Assembly: GCA_023515795.1 (NCBI GenBank)
Contig: JALGPX010000063.1
Span: 6,285 to 56,271, forward strand
Direction of reading: 5' to 3'
Length of the DNA stretch: 49,987 bases
Source: Amoeboaphelidium occidentale
Lineage: Eukaryota; Aphelidiomycota; Aphelidea
The notes below the pieces were generated by a model. The model searched no databases, was not told where the DNA came from, and saw only the letters and a list, made by a program, of their open reading frames with translations. This document shows positions 39,026 to 48,770 of this stretch, piece by piece. A program made the position numbers and the translations under genes. Position 1 is the first letter of the stretch. The number at the start of each line of letters is the position of its first letter.

Positions 39026-41490
39026 ATGAAACACAGTCAAAGCGGATTGTTACAACAAGGACAACAACAAGAAGGACTACTAAGAGACAGAGAACCACTC
39101 ACTCTTCCATTGTCTCAACAATCGAACAGCAATAACAGCAGCAGTAGTAGTGCTCAAAGACATCAACAGAGTCCATTACTGCTGCACCATCAGTTGCCTA
39201 TATTGGATTACGAAGTTACAAATTGGTCATCGTACTCTGCTCAGTACCATCCGAAACACATCAGAGAGAACAAACCGACTGATCAAGGCTCTCGCTGGTC
39301 TTCCGGCTCCAATAATCAGAATCAGTACATTCTGTTGGAACTATCGAAGCCTGCCATTGTTCACACTATAACGTTTGGCAAGTATCACAAGGTGCATGTG
39401 TGTAATCTGAAAGAGTTCAAAGTTTATGGTGGAATGAATAAGAGTAAGCTCACGGAATTACTACATTCAGGTATGTGTATCATGCTATTGAATAGTGTTG
39501 ATCTAAACTCTATGGTTTTATTTCCTGTGTAGGCTTGCGAAATGATAATGAGATGGAGACATTCCCACTAAAGTTTCAGACTTCTCAAGGTATCACTTTT
39601 CCATGCAAATACATCAAGATTGTTCCACTGATGGCATGGGGTGCAAACTTCAACTTCTCTATCTGGTTCGTTGAATTGCGTGGACTTAACGCACAGGATA
39701 CTATATCACACGCAGTATCTCAGTATACTAATTGGGCTGAACGAGAATCATTGCGTCTGTGTCTGAAGCATTTGAGGCAAAGGAATCTAATGATACCGTT
39801 TGAAATGATTCAAAAAGAAACTGGCATAAAACTCGAAGATGATATGCTGACAGATCTACACAGAAAGCTTGTTCAAGATGGAGACTTTGCTGGTGTAGAG
39901 GCAATACTTCGTAAAGCGTGTGAATCTGGTATGTTTGCTGAGTATATTAGAGAATCTCCTTATAAGCCGCAATGGACAAGAATTTTTGCAAAAGACGACA
40001 ATGGAGACTCACCAACTATGAGAGGTGGCCATCAAATGACTATTGATCTTGAGAATCGCCTCATTTATCTTATTGGCGGCTGGGATGGAACAAAGGATTT
40101 GAGTGACTTTTGGGTTTTCGACTGCGCTAACGAAAAATGGCATTGTCTTAGTCAAGACACTTCTAAAGACGGTGGGCCCGGTCCAAGAAGCTGTCACAAG
40201 ATTTGCTTTGATCAAACATCAAGAAGAATTTATCTTCTTGGAAAGTATATCGATTTACAGTCACGAGCTAATGTAGCAGCTGATTCCGACTTTTACAGTT
40301 ACAATTGCATCACCAACAAATGGTCAAAGTTGTCTGATAATACGTTTCTTGAAGGTGGTCCAGAACTAATCTATGATCATCAAATGTGCATTGACACAGC
40401 AAGAAGAATGATGTATGTATTTGGTGGCAAAATCATTCCAAATCCAGCTGTCGGAACTAATGTTGTTCAAGGCAATTCGCCTGAGACTAGTTACTCTGGT
40501 CTTTACTCTTACGATTTAACAACTGGCCAATGGAAACTGCTTCGCAATGACCAGACTTCTCCGTCTTCTCCAAACGGAACCCAATCTGGCGGTGTTCAAC
40601 TGAAATCAAGAATTGGCCACTCAATGTTGTTCCATCCGATATCTAGGTTGATGTATATCTTTGCTGGCCAAAGACTGAAGGACTATCTTTCTGACTATTA
40701 CGTTTATGATGTTGATCGCCAAGTTGTAATTGAAATGAATCGGGACTCTTCAAAGAATGGTGGTCCAGATGCTGGGTTCACTCAAAGAGCTACTATTGAT
40801 CCAGAAGCAAATGAGTTCTATGTCTTTTCTGGCTTGATGCGTGAAAAAGGTTCTTCTACGGAAACAGTCAAGAACAGTTTCTGGGTTTATTCAATAACCA
40901 AAGATAAATGGACCAAAATTTATCAAAACGACAACACTGGCCATGATTATTGGAAGTCTATGGAAAACCTAGAACCTTGCCCAAGGTTTGCGCATCAGCT
41001 AATTTACGATGAGAAAACTAAAACACAGTATCTGTTTGGTGGAAATCCAGGAGAAGCTAGTAATACCGGAGCAAGATTAGATGATTTTTGGAAATTGAAG
41101 TTAAACAGAGATTCAGAGTCTGACATTTTGAGAAAATGCTTATTTTTGGTGCGCCGCGAAAGGTTTAGAGAGATGTGTTCAAACATGAAAGGAGATGATC
41201 CTTCAATGAGTGGAACAAGTAATTCCGATTCATTGGCTGCTCTGAAGTACTTGCAAGTTGACATTTCTGGTGTTGTTAATCATCATAATGAAGAAGAAAG
41301 CAAAGAATTCAGGGCGATAACTGGTTTCTTGTTTGAAAAGAAAGGTAAAATGCTATGATTCTGTTTCTTAATGTTCTTAGAATACGAGGATGTTTTCACT
41401 AAGAGGACCGAAGTTTATGAGAAGCTTTTGGAGTTCTTCCCAGAATCCATGAAACAACCGAAGAATAACCTCATTGACTTGATCCAATGA
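39026..41490 (+). CDS. MKLN1: Muskelin (CTLH E3 ligase complex, kelch protein)
   Basis: Exons 39026-39470, 39533-41344 and 41381-41490 flank introns of 62 and 36 nt and give 788 residues. A Gln/Ser-rich leader precedes a discoidin-like domain (about 60-200: WSSYSAQYHPKHIRENKPTD, QYILLELSKPAIVHTITFGK, CKYIKIVPLMAWGANFNFS). A LisH-CTLH region follows (RESLRLCLKHLRQRNLMIPF, LHRKLVQDGDFAGVEAIL). Six kelch-type blades come next (HQMTIDLENRLIYLIGGWDG). The last exon adds EYEDVFTKRTEVYEKLLEFF. Muskelin is a substrate-recruiting subunit of the GID/CTLH ubiquitin ligase in animals; budding yeast lacks it. The long low-complexity leader is unlike animal muskelin. Confidence 0.93.
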
Positions 41491-41561
41491 GTTGAAAAGA
41501 ACATGACTTAGACGTGGTTTTGTGTTTCATTAAAGTTTCATTATCTCGCAATATGAATGTT

Positions 41562-42557
41562 TTATTGAAGCTCTGCTGGAGTTTCGTGTTTTTGTATGAT
41601 ACTCTTCTCCCATGCAGCAAGAAAATCTTCCTTAATCGCTCCATTTCCATCCAGCAGGTTTGCATGCTTTTTCGCATGGATGAGCATGTTGTCTTTTCTT
41701 GAGAAACGCTTGGAGCAATCTATATCATAAGAATCTGCAAGTGCATAATTACCTGGATCTACACATTCAAAAGGTCTTGAACCATTGTGACTCCTCTCAT
41801 GTCGTTTTCTGTGAGCATCTGATGGAAAGGAACCTTCACAGTCTTCATATCTGCAAACATACTTTCGCCTGTTATTTTCCTTAACGACTGGTGGCTGTTC
41901 CTTTTTTAAACTAGAGCTGAATCTTCTTCGCCGTGTTTCATCCGAGCATCTGTCCTTGGCTGCAATTTGATCTTGAAATTCGGTTACAACAACGCTGTCA
42001 GACTTCGATTTGATTCTTTCCTGAATTATGGTTCTCAGATTAGCATATTTCGATGGTACTTCCTTTATCTTCTCTGTATCTGTCGACCCGATTCTGATTA
42101 TCTCCGATCTTCCCGTAGTAGTTTCACTCCTGATTTGCGTTTGAACAGGTTTGCATACATCTGAAATTGCAGTACCTGTAGAGAATACAGGGCCTAGATC
42201 TTGATGAGTTGAAGCATTCTTGACCTCACTTGATATTCCATTCTTCCTCTTTCGAGTTGCTGTAATTGAATTGGCGTTTCGTTTGCGATATTCTCCTGGA
42301 GCAAATCGGTACTGTTTCGGTTGAACCATCTGATAAGGATAACTGCTGGTATAAAATTGGTTATTCGGAGATCTGAATGAATGTGAGCTGTTTAAACTCT
42401 CCAAACTCCCATATTGTGATACTGACACAGAGGTTGCGATTGAAGCAAATGCGGTCAACAGTGATGCAGCAGACATGGCAAGTTCATCCTGATGAGCAAC
42501 TACTGTATTTTGACATAATCGATCGTCTGCATTGTTAAGTAAACTCTTGATATCCAT
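41562..42557 (-). CDS. C2H2 zinc-finger transcription factor with hidden intron
   Basis: Exons 41753-42557 and 41562-41719 flank a 33-nt intron (GTAATT...GATATAG) and give 320 residues. The intron length is a multiple of three and has no stop, so the unspliced frame also stays open. Splicing turns the second finger into CVDPDCSKRFSRKDN...HAKKH with C-x4-C spacing, exactly like CPYVGCIKRCSRRDN in the relative at 33285-33929. The first finger is CRYEDCEGSFPSDAHRKRH. The N-terminal ~210 residues are disordered, with basic clusters (EYRKRN, TRKRKNG) that may be nuclear localisation signals. It is probably a DNA-binding regulator. It ends convergently with muskelin. Confidence 0.75.
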   Translation of the reverse strand: MDIKSLLNNADDRLCQNTVVAHQDELAMSAASLLTAFASIATSVSVSQYGSLESLNSSHSFRSPNNQFYTSSYPYQMVQPKQYRFAPGEYRKRNANSITATRKRKNGISSEVKNASTHQDLGPVFSTGTAISDVCKPVQTQIRSETTTGRSEIIRIGSTDTEKIKEVPSKYANLRTIIQERIKSKSDSVVVTEFQDQIAAKDRCSDETRRRRFSSSLKKEQPPVVKENNRRKYVCRYEDCEGSFPSDAHRKRHERSHNGSRPFECVDPGNYALADSYDIDCSKRFSRKDNMLIHAKKHANLLDGNGAIKEDFLAAWEKSIIQKHETPAELQ

Positions 42558-43306
42558 TTTGTAACAGTAAAAGTATAATCAGTATGGTGTTTCCGTAAGG
42601 AGCAGGTATTGAGCCGAGTCGAGAATGGGGCTTCTTTAAAAATAAGGATGCACTGCGCCACTCAAAAGACGATAGTTAGAAACGAAATGTATTGCTCTTG
42701 CGGCCTTATCTAGTGTCTCTAATTCGGTTGCCATGACAACTGACTACCTTACGATACTTTAAGCACGTAAGGCATTTCAACACGAGCTAAACGCAATAGG
42801 TTGTTCTGCTACACGCGAAGAAGACATTCTTACTACTACAGCATCTACGCGTTAGGATTCAAAATGACAGATTGCGAAAGAAAGTTATGTAGGCTCGATT
42901 TTGCCACGGAATCCATTGATAAGAATAGCGTGGCACCCAACCGATACGTTGCTCTCAGACTAGTTTGACGGTCTGAAAAGGATAGATAACCTTTGCAGAT
43001 GCTTTTTTAAGCCTTGTATTTATAAGCGTTAAGAAAAGAAAATTTGGTTGGATCTGCAGCGGTTGAAATCACATTGAGGTTCAATTTGCGTCAGAACCTG
43101 GTGATATTATTCTGATTTTAATACGAAACTGCTCAATTTGACTTCATGTGAGTTCGTCTTCCTCTCGTAAAAGCTACAGCGTCTTCTTTTGAGTTTTTGT
43201 TACTCACCTTGAAGCTTGCCTCTCAAGTTCCTTTTTTTCTTTGCAGAGATTCAGTGAAAGGTAAACCATTATCCTTCTCGTGAAAAACCAAACCTTCTTT
43301 TTAAAG
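42558..43306. other. Long intergenic region before COX6B
   Basis: This 749-bp gap is the longest in the window without a gene. It holds a seven-bp-arm stem-loop at 42902-42935. A 34-codon frame begins at about 42864 (MTDCERKLCRLD) but has no support. A TATA-like TATTTATAAG lies near 43018. Near the COX6B start, GTGAGT...TTTGCAG (about 43147-43246) and GTAAAC...TTTAAAG (43261-43306) look like two 5'UTR introns around a 14-nt exon. Confidence 0.4.
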
Positions 43307-43641
43307 ATGCACTACTGGAACGAAGAAGAGCGCAAAGAAAAGCATGAACGTTTTACGACGGTCCCTATGGATCCTCGTTACCCAAATACCAACCAAGCAA
43401 AGCGTTGTTATGCCAATTATATCGATTTTTACAAGTGTGCAAAGTCAAAGGGCGAGGATGCTCCTGTCTGCCAGGAGTTTAAGTTTGCTTTTAAGGAAAT
43501 CTGCCCTCCATTCTGGACTGACGGTAGGATTTGATGGAACTGAGAGAGAGATTTGCTAACGACTTTGTAGCATGGGACGAACAGAGAGCTGCAGGAAGAC
43601 ATCCGGTAAGGGATATCAACGAAGTTGAACCAAAGTTCTAA
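43307..43641 (+). CDS. COX12: Cytochrome c oxidase subunit 6B (Cox12)
   Basis: Exons 43307-43523 and 43571-43641 flank a 47-nt intron and give 95 residues. DPRYPNTNQAKRCYANYIDF followed by YKC forms the CX9C motif, and CQEFKFAFKEIC forms CX10C, the twin-Cys pattern of COX6B. Splicing restores FWTDAWDEQRAAGRHP, the family ending. The protein sits on the intermembrane-space side of complex IV and links the dimer; it is imported by the Mia40 pathway, which explains the lack of a presequence. The ATG follows directly on a probable leader-intron acceptor (TTTAAAG). It ends convergently with the fungalysin gene. Confidence 0.93.
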
Positions 43642-43722
43642 TTGGCCTAATAAAGAGAATGTCTGAGTTCATGATGAGGGTTATTTAGTATGCGAATTTA
43701 TTCAAATGCTTTTCCTTGTGCT

Positions 43723-45747
43723 TTACTGACATTCCGCAGGAACAGTGAAGTCTTCCATACCACCGCTTCTTGCCTTCTGACCTAGACCACGCTTAGCGAA
43801 ACCCTTCCACAATTCACACTTGTTTGCGCTATTGTAGTTGACTTCATCAGCCTGAAGAATCGCATCACGAGCATCAACAAAAGAAGGTCTGCAAGGCTGC
43901 AATTTCATACCATCAACGATCAATTTCATAGCCATGATGTTACCAGCTGGAACGCTATCAGTGTCTTTGCCCTTGGCTTCAATGTTGTACCAATCCTTTG
44001 AAAAGCCGTGCTTATCGACCAAGTTCCAGTAAACCTCGTACAAAATAACAGCCCAAACTTCACCTTTAGCATGGACACCATAGTAATCAAACTTCTTGAT
44101 GAATGCATAAGTAGATGGATTGACTTTCATATCAGTGGAGTAGACGTACTTTCTGATACCCTTCTTGTTGTTCATGGAATAAGCACCCATAGACTTGATA
44201 GTTTTGCGGTCATCCGTAGACTTCATTCTCAGAATGGTAGCAAAAAAATCACCCCATCCTTCACCCATACCGCCAGCTTCTCCCCATCCCAAACAACCAG
44301 AGTTTGCAGGGCCACCAGTCAATCTGGTTGAGATTCCATGTCCATACTCGTGAATGATAATACCACTTTCCAAATCACCGTCTCTTCTTGGAGTACTTTG
44401 ATCCCAAATGTACATTCTCATTCTTCCGTTCTGACCGTCAGGAGGAGTTGCAAAGTTGGCATTGTTCAAACCAGAACCATCTTGTGCATTGGCAATGACT
44501 TGATCGTTTCCTTTACCACCACGACCGAAATTGTTCTTTTGGAAGTTACCAGACTTTTCATCAAAACCGTACTTGTAAAACAAATCGTGAATAACATTGT
44601 TCCAATAGAATAAATTTGTGACAGCAGCTTCAACGTAGTCCTTTGGATCCTTCTTGAAATCAATATCAAAGTCAAAGTTCAAAGATTTTCCACCATCTGG
44701 TTGCATTGGTTGAGTCTCTGTCAAACGACCGCCCCAGTTAGCTTGAGCTTCAACGTTGTTTCCAGAAGTAACAGTGAATTGCTTCTTACCATCAGAATGC
44801 CAGCCTTCAGGAGATGCTTCCTTATCAGCAGGATTAATAACAATTTGACGATCACCGTCTTCAGGATCGTTAACACCCAAAGGATAAACATTGTACTTGG
44901 AGCGAAGACCCTTATCATCTTCTTCCTTCTCATCGTAATAATCAGTAACCCAGTCCAAAATTTGCAAGACCTTTCCAGAAACAGAATCAATATGTGCATG
45001 ATACCAGTTCTCTTCCATTTCAGCTTGAACATCCCAAACTTCTTCAAGTTTGAAACCACCTTGACCATCCTCGACTTGCAAGAAGTTCATTTCAACACGA
45101 GCTTGGCGGTTGACAGTGAATGGAACATTTGTTACAGTGACACGAGGCTCTTCGTTAAGACTATTAACAGTTTCTTCAATAGCCATTTCACTCTTGTCAA
45201 CATTCAAGCCCAAATACTTTGCCAAAGATTCAACAGCTTCTGAAGGCGTGATTCTCTTTTCATACAAAGATGCACCAAAGCCACGAACATCTTCAGGCTT
45301 TCTCTGATAGAAAGAAGAACCATAACTGACAACGCGACCATTCTTGTCAATGTTAACGTTCGCATCACCATTCTCAACTTCGATACCATCAATTCTTTGC
45401 TTGAAGTAAATGTGATGAACGCCATTACTTTCGGTTTTGTAGCTATTCATGATCACATATTCCTGTTCAGAAATTTGCAACTTTTCCATCAAGAACTTCT
45501 GAGCGATAGTGACAGGATCTTCTTGTGATTCTTCAGACAGATACGCAAACTTGATCTGATCATTATCAGAGATGAAGTTGTTGTACTCTTGCTGTTGAAA
45601 ACGTAAGAAGCGATTTGGACGACCTGATAAGCTCTTCGAAATACCAGACTCGTACTTTGGTGTGATCTCTGGTGCGAAGAGGGGTTTGTGAATGCGATTA
45701 GTAGATGCTAATGCGATAACGCTGAGCAATAGAAATAGTTTTTTCAT
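43723..45747 (-). CDS. Fungalysin, M36 extracellular metalloprotease
   Basis: Single-exon frame of 674 residues. A signal peptide (MKKLFLLLSVIALASTNR) precedes an FTP-type propeptide (about 60-270: AQKFLMEKLQISEQEYVIMN, GVHHIYFKQRIDGIEVENGD). The catalytic domain holds the zinc motif IIIHEYGHGISTRL, the third ligand region MGEGWGDFFATI and the substrate-side FYKYGFDEKSGNFQ. Both His and the Glu residues are intact, so it should be active after propeptide cleavage. M36 enzymes degrade extracellular proteins such as elastin and keratin and are expanded in some animal-parasitic chytrids. Only one copy is present here. Length is typical. Confidence 0.95.
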   Translation of the reverse strand: MKKLFLLLSVIALASTNRIHKPLFAPEITPKYESGISKSLSGRPNRFLRFQQQEYNNFISDNDQIKFAYLSEESQEDPVTIAQKFLMEKLQISEQEYVIMNSYKTESNGVHHIYFKQRIDGIEVENGDANVNIDKNGRVVSYGSSFYQRKPEDVRGFGASLYEKRITPSEAVESLAKYLGLNVDKSEMAIEETVNSLNEEPRVTVTNVPFTVNRQARVEMNFLQVEDGQGGFKLEEVWDVQAEMEENWYHAHIDSVSGKVLQILDWVTDYYDEKEEDDKGLRSKYNVYPLGVNDPEDGDRQIVINPADKEASPEGWHSDGKKQFTVTSGNNVEAQANWGGRLTETQPMQPDGGKSLNFDFDIDFKKDPKDYVEAAVTNLFYWNNVIHDLFYKYGFDEKSGNFQKNNFGRGGKGNDQVIANAQDGSGLNNANFATPPDGQNGRMRMYIWDQSTPRRDGDLESGIIIHEYGHGISTRLTGGPANSGCLGWGEAGGMGEGWGDFFATILRMKSTDDRKTIKSMGAYSMNNKKGIRKYVYSTDMKVNPSTYAFIKKFDYYGVHAKGEVWAVILYEVYWNLVDKHGFSKDWYNIEAKGKDTDSVPAGNIMAMKLIVDGMKLQPCRPSFVDARDAILQADEVNYNSANKCELWKGFAKRGLGQKARSGGMEDFTVPAECQ

Positions 45748-45913
45748 ATGATCTTTCGAAATAGGTACGATATCTGGAATGCAATTTATATTGTGCGCCT
45801 AGCAACAGAGCCTCCAATCAGACTTATGGTCAGGTGATGAAAAACAGCAAAACGCGATTTTCGACCAATAGGACCACGTGAAACCAGTTCTATTTGAAAT
45901 CGATTACTATCTT

Positions 45914-47812
45914 CTAAGAGAACGACTTTAGGAAATTGGATGGGCACCAGCCCTCTTTCACAATCTTCCATGTGCCAAAATCAGCATCAGCCTCAGCTTC
46001 TTTCTCAAATAATAGTAACAACCCAAACCACCATCCAGAAGTATCTTTCTTGACAATCTTTATCAAATCGCCTTGTTTGAAAGCCAATTCTCCTAACCCT
46101 GGTGCGCTATACTCAAACATTGCAGTGTAAATTGAATGTCTAGGAACATCTGTCTCTGCTGAAAAGTTTCGAGTTCTTTTTATCGAAGATAGAGTCTCCG
46201 CTGATTTAGCCCTCTCTAATGTCTTGTTAGGACTTCCATTTGTATATCTGCGCGCAATTTTCGGAGGAGAATCAGGTATTTCTGCATCATCAGAATTGTT
46301 GTCCTGTTCCTTTTCATCTTCTTTTCCAAGAGTTTTGAATGCAGCATCAAGTTTAGTTAAAATCTCTTCTGCAAAACTATCTTTCTCAACAGTAGCGGGT
46401 AAATCAGCCAAAGATTTGGTTTCTTTGATGACTTCGTGATCTGCGTCTTCATCCTCTTCATCCTCATTGAAAGTCTCCAACAACTTGCTTTTCTTTTTTG
46501 AGAACTTTGTTCGTTTCATCAATGTTCTCATAGATGTAGCTCTTGTCAAAGTAGCTTCAGGCTGAGGAGGCAATTCTCGAAACTCCAGTAGCGTATGAGA
46601 ACTTGATGCTAAACTCGGAATGTTTACGTTTTCGGTTGGATTCAAAGGTATTAAAGTATTCGGAATTGTGTCACCAGTGTGTTTCTCTAATACTCTTTTA
46701 AATAAGTTGGATTCTGGTGAGTCGTTTTTACCGGACGCTGAGGGAACTGAGTCAAAATACTCTTCAATAAGTTTCAGTTGCAATTCTTGCCTCCACAGTA
46801 AACAAAGATCATCAAAATCTTTCGAATTGCCAAAATCCTGAATAGTGATATTTTCATCAATGAACATGGAGTACTGCCTCTCTATGCTGAGACGATCAAG
46901 ACTATTAATTGATGAAAACGGTAAAGAAGCATCAAATCTGGAGAAGGACACAAAGAGCGGATAAACTTGAGCCAATTCCGCATTTATCATGGAAGAAGTC
47001 TCAGAGAATCGATCTTCGCTGAGACGACTCACGCATTCCTTCTTCAAGTTCATTTGAGATACATTAAATAACGGAATTTGATGAGAATAACCGTCTGATC
47101 GAGCCAATGTCATCTTCTTCCTAGTAAAGCACCAAGCAACGTGATAATTTTTGATAAAATCGTACTGCATTCCGTGCCATAAAACTTGAAACTGCTCTTC
47201 TTCTATAAAGACAGAGTCAACTCTTTTAGATGTCCAAGTTTCGTGCAATTCTTGAAACTGCTCCGCTCCAAAGTTCCAACCAGACAAAAACATGATCGAA
47301 ATGCCGTTCGTGAGAATATCTTTGTACTGAATGCAGAGACAATAGGAAGGGACATTCGAGCTGTCGTAAAGTGAAGCTTCTTTTTGTGAGGCGTAATCCT
47401 GTCCGTAGTCACAAGCTTTCAAATCGCTTGCGCTTTCAAAATGAGTTAATTCAGTTTCCACGAATTCCGCATGTTCCTCTGCGTGAACAGAGAAAGGGGA
47501 CTGCAATTCCACCAACTTTAAATCAAAAATATCTTCAAACTCAATACAAAACTTCCTATTCCTTCCATTCGAGTTCAGAGTCTGTAAAATTGTAATGTTC
47601 CCTTCATAAATGAACCACAAAGTCTCCATTCCCTGGGCCAAAAGTAAAGCTGATTTCCCCTTCCATTTGGCGTCCTTATTCAGTTGGTCCAGAAGCGCTT
47701 GCTGGTAAACATCGCGCCACATGTACGATGGCTGTCTCTCCAGTGTCTTCTTCTGTGGGACACTTTGCTTCTTCAAAGCCCCGTAAATCGAAAGCTTTCT
47801 ACCCTGTAGCAT
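45914..47812 (-). CDS. SH3-domain protein, N-terminus unfamiliar
   Basis: From ATG 47812 (MLQGRKLSIYGALKKQ) the protein has 632 residues. The frame is open further upstream but without any ATG, so either 47812 is the start or a first exon is missed. The first ~300 residues hold strand-rich blocks (LWFIYEGNITILQTLNSNG, YCLCIQYKDILTNGISIMFL) that may be PH-like. The middle is disordered with an acidic run (EDEEDEDADHEV). A C-terminal SH3 domain has YTAMFEYSAPGLGELAFKQG, GWWFG and GWCPSNFLK, with a ~20-residue insert (EKEAEADADFGTWKIV) before the last strand. SH3 proteins of this kind act at actin patches, septa or signalling scaffolds. No named orthologue is clear. Confidence 0.65.
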   Translation of the reverse strand: MLQGRKLSIYGALKKQSVPQKKTLERQPSYMWRDVYQQALLDQLNKDAKWKGKSALLLAQGMETLWFIYEGNITILQTLNSNGRNRKFCIEFEDIFDLKLVELQSPFSVHAEEHAEFVETELTHFESASDLKACDYGQDYASQKEASLYDSSNVPSYCLCIQYKDILTNGISIMFLSGWNFGAEQFQELHETWTSKRVDSVFIEEEQFQVLWHGMQYDFIKNYHVAWCFTRKKMTLARSDGYSHQIPLFNVSQMNLKKECVSRLSEDRFSETSSMINAELAQVYPLFVSFSRFDASLPFSSINSLDRLSIERQYSMFIDENITIQDFGNSKDFDDLCLLWRQELQLKLIEEYFDSVPSASGKNDSPESNLFKRVLEKHTGDTIPNTLIPLNPTENVNIPSLASSSHTLLEFRELPPQPEATLTRATSMRTLMKRTKFSKKKSKLLETFNEDEEDEDADHEVIKETKSLADLPATVEKDSFAEEILTKLDAAFKTLGKEDEKEQDNNSDDAEIPDSPPKIARRYTNGSPNKTLERAKSAETLSSIKRTRNFSAETDVPRHSIYTAMFEYSAPGLGELAFKQGDLIKIVKKDTSGWWFGLLLLFEKEAEADADFGTWKIVKEGWCPSNFLKSFS

Positions 47813-47946
47813 ACAAAATTCAATAGGTAGAAACCCTTTACATGAACAATTAAGGCTTCTGATCAATGTGGCGCAGCTCGGTTTCAACTTCCTGAAAGTT
47901 TTCAAACGAAGCTCTTGAGTAAAACCATACGAAATAGCGCAACGGT

Positions 47947-48507
47947 CTATTTAGTGAATATGCGCCTTCGATATTCATTATCGAACGAGAACGGCGTGTA
48001 TGAACTCTTGTGTTCTCTGCCTGTCTTTGAGTCTGTCCATGTTGAAACGATTTCGTGCGTGTTCACGAAAGCCTCATAATGCTTGTAAGCAAACGATTCT
48101 CCAGCGACAAACAAACTTGTTTTAGAGTCCAGAACACTATCCGATAGTAATGATAAAGAAATGTTTGAGTACCGAAAAGATAAGCTAGAAGATGAAGGAC
48201 TCGGTGAGCAAATAGCACCAAGATCGCTAGATTTGATTGTAGATTCGGTTCTTGAAGTAACTGGCAACGAATTCAGTCTGACTAGTGGTACAGCTGGAAT
48301 CTTCTTTGCTTTAGGTGTCCGTCGATCTTTAGCAATCTTCTTTGGAATAGTTTGCGCAGTATCAGGCGGATTTGATCGCGTTCTTGTTGAGACTGCCATG
48401 ATGCGATGATAAGCGACCTTGAGAATTGAGACAAAGATTGCGCCTATAATTAGTATGTAACTCTGCACAGCCAATGATAACAGAATTAAATACTCGTAAT
48501 TGCTCAT
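47947..48507 (-). CDS. Unknown membrane-anchored protein
   Basis: Frame of 186 residues. One hydrophobic segment near the N-terminus (about 6-32, LILLSLAVQSYILIIGAIFV) is followed by a basic, Arg/Lys/Pro-rich stretch (RRTPKAKKIPAVP) and a Ser-rich tail. By the positive-inside rule the bulk should be cytosolic. I recognise no domain. It lies upstream of the SH3 gene on the same strand, and its start is 263 bp from the divergent eL8 start. Confidence 0.5.
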   Translation of the reverse strand: MSNYEYLILLSLAVQSYILIIGAIFVSILKVAYHRIMAVSTRTRSNPPDTAQTIPKKIAKDRRTPKAKKIPAVPLVRLNSLPVTSRTESTIKSSDLGAICSPSPSSSSLSFRYSNISLSLLSDSVLDSKTSLFVAGESFAYKHYEAFVNTHEIVSTWTDSKTGREHKSSYTPFSFDNEYRRRIFTK

Positions 48508-48770
48508 TAATACTAGAAGTGTATCTGATTGTCGAAACTATTCTCAACTCCTTGAATTGCGTGCTTTGGGCATCAAGTCAGGTGATCACAGAATCCACGA
48601 TCAGATTTAAATTGAATCTAGTCATTAAAAAGTTAAACTATGGAAAGATCTGTAAAGGAGCTGAAACTGAACCTTAAGCGACATACAAAACAGCAACCGA
48701 AGATCGTCGGTCATCCTCGCGCTGATCCAAAAAATTTTCGTTCACAAAACATTTTTATACCGTCTATCCA

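Noticed and set aside
42864-42968. 34-codon frame MTDCERKLCRLD as a small gene
   Set aside because: No signal peptide, no splice continuation and no family resemblance; it may be chance.
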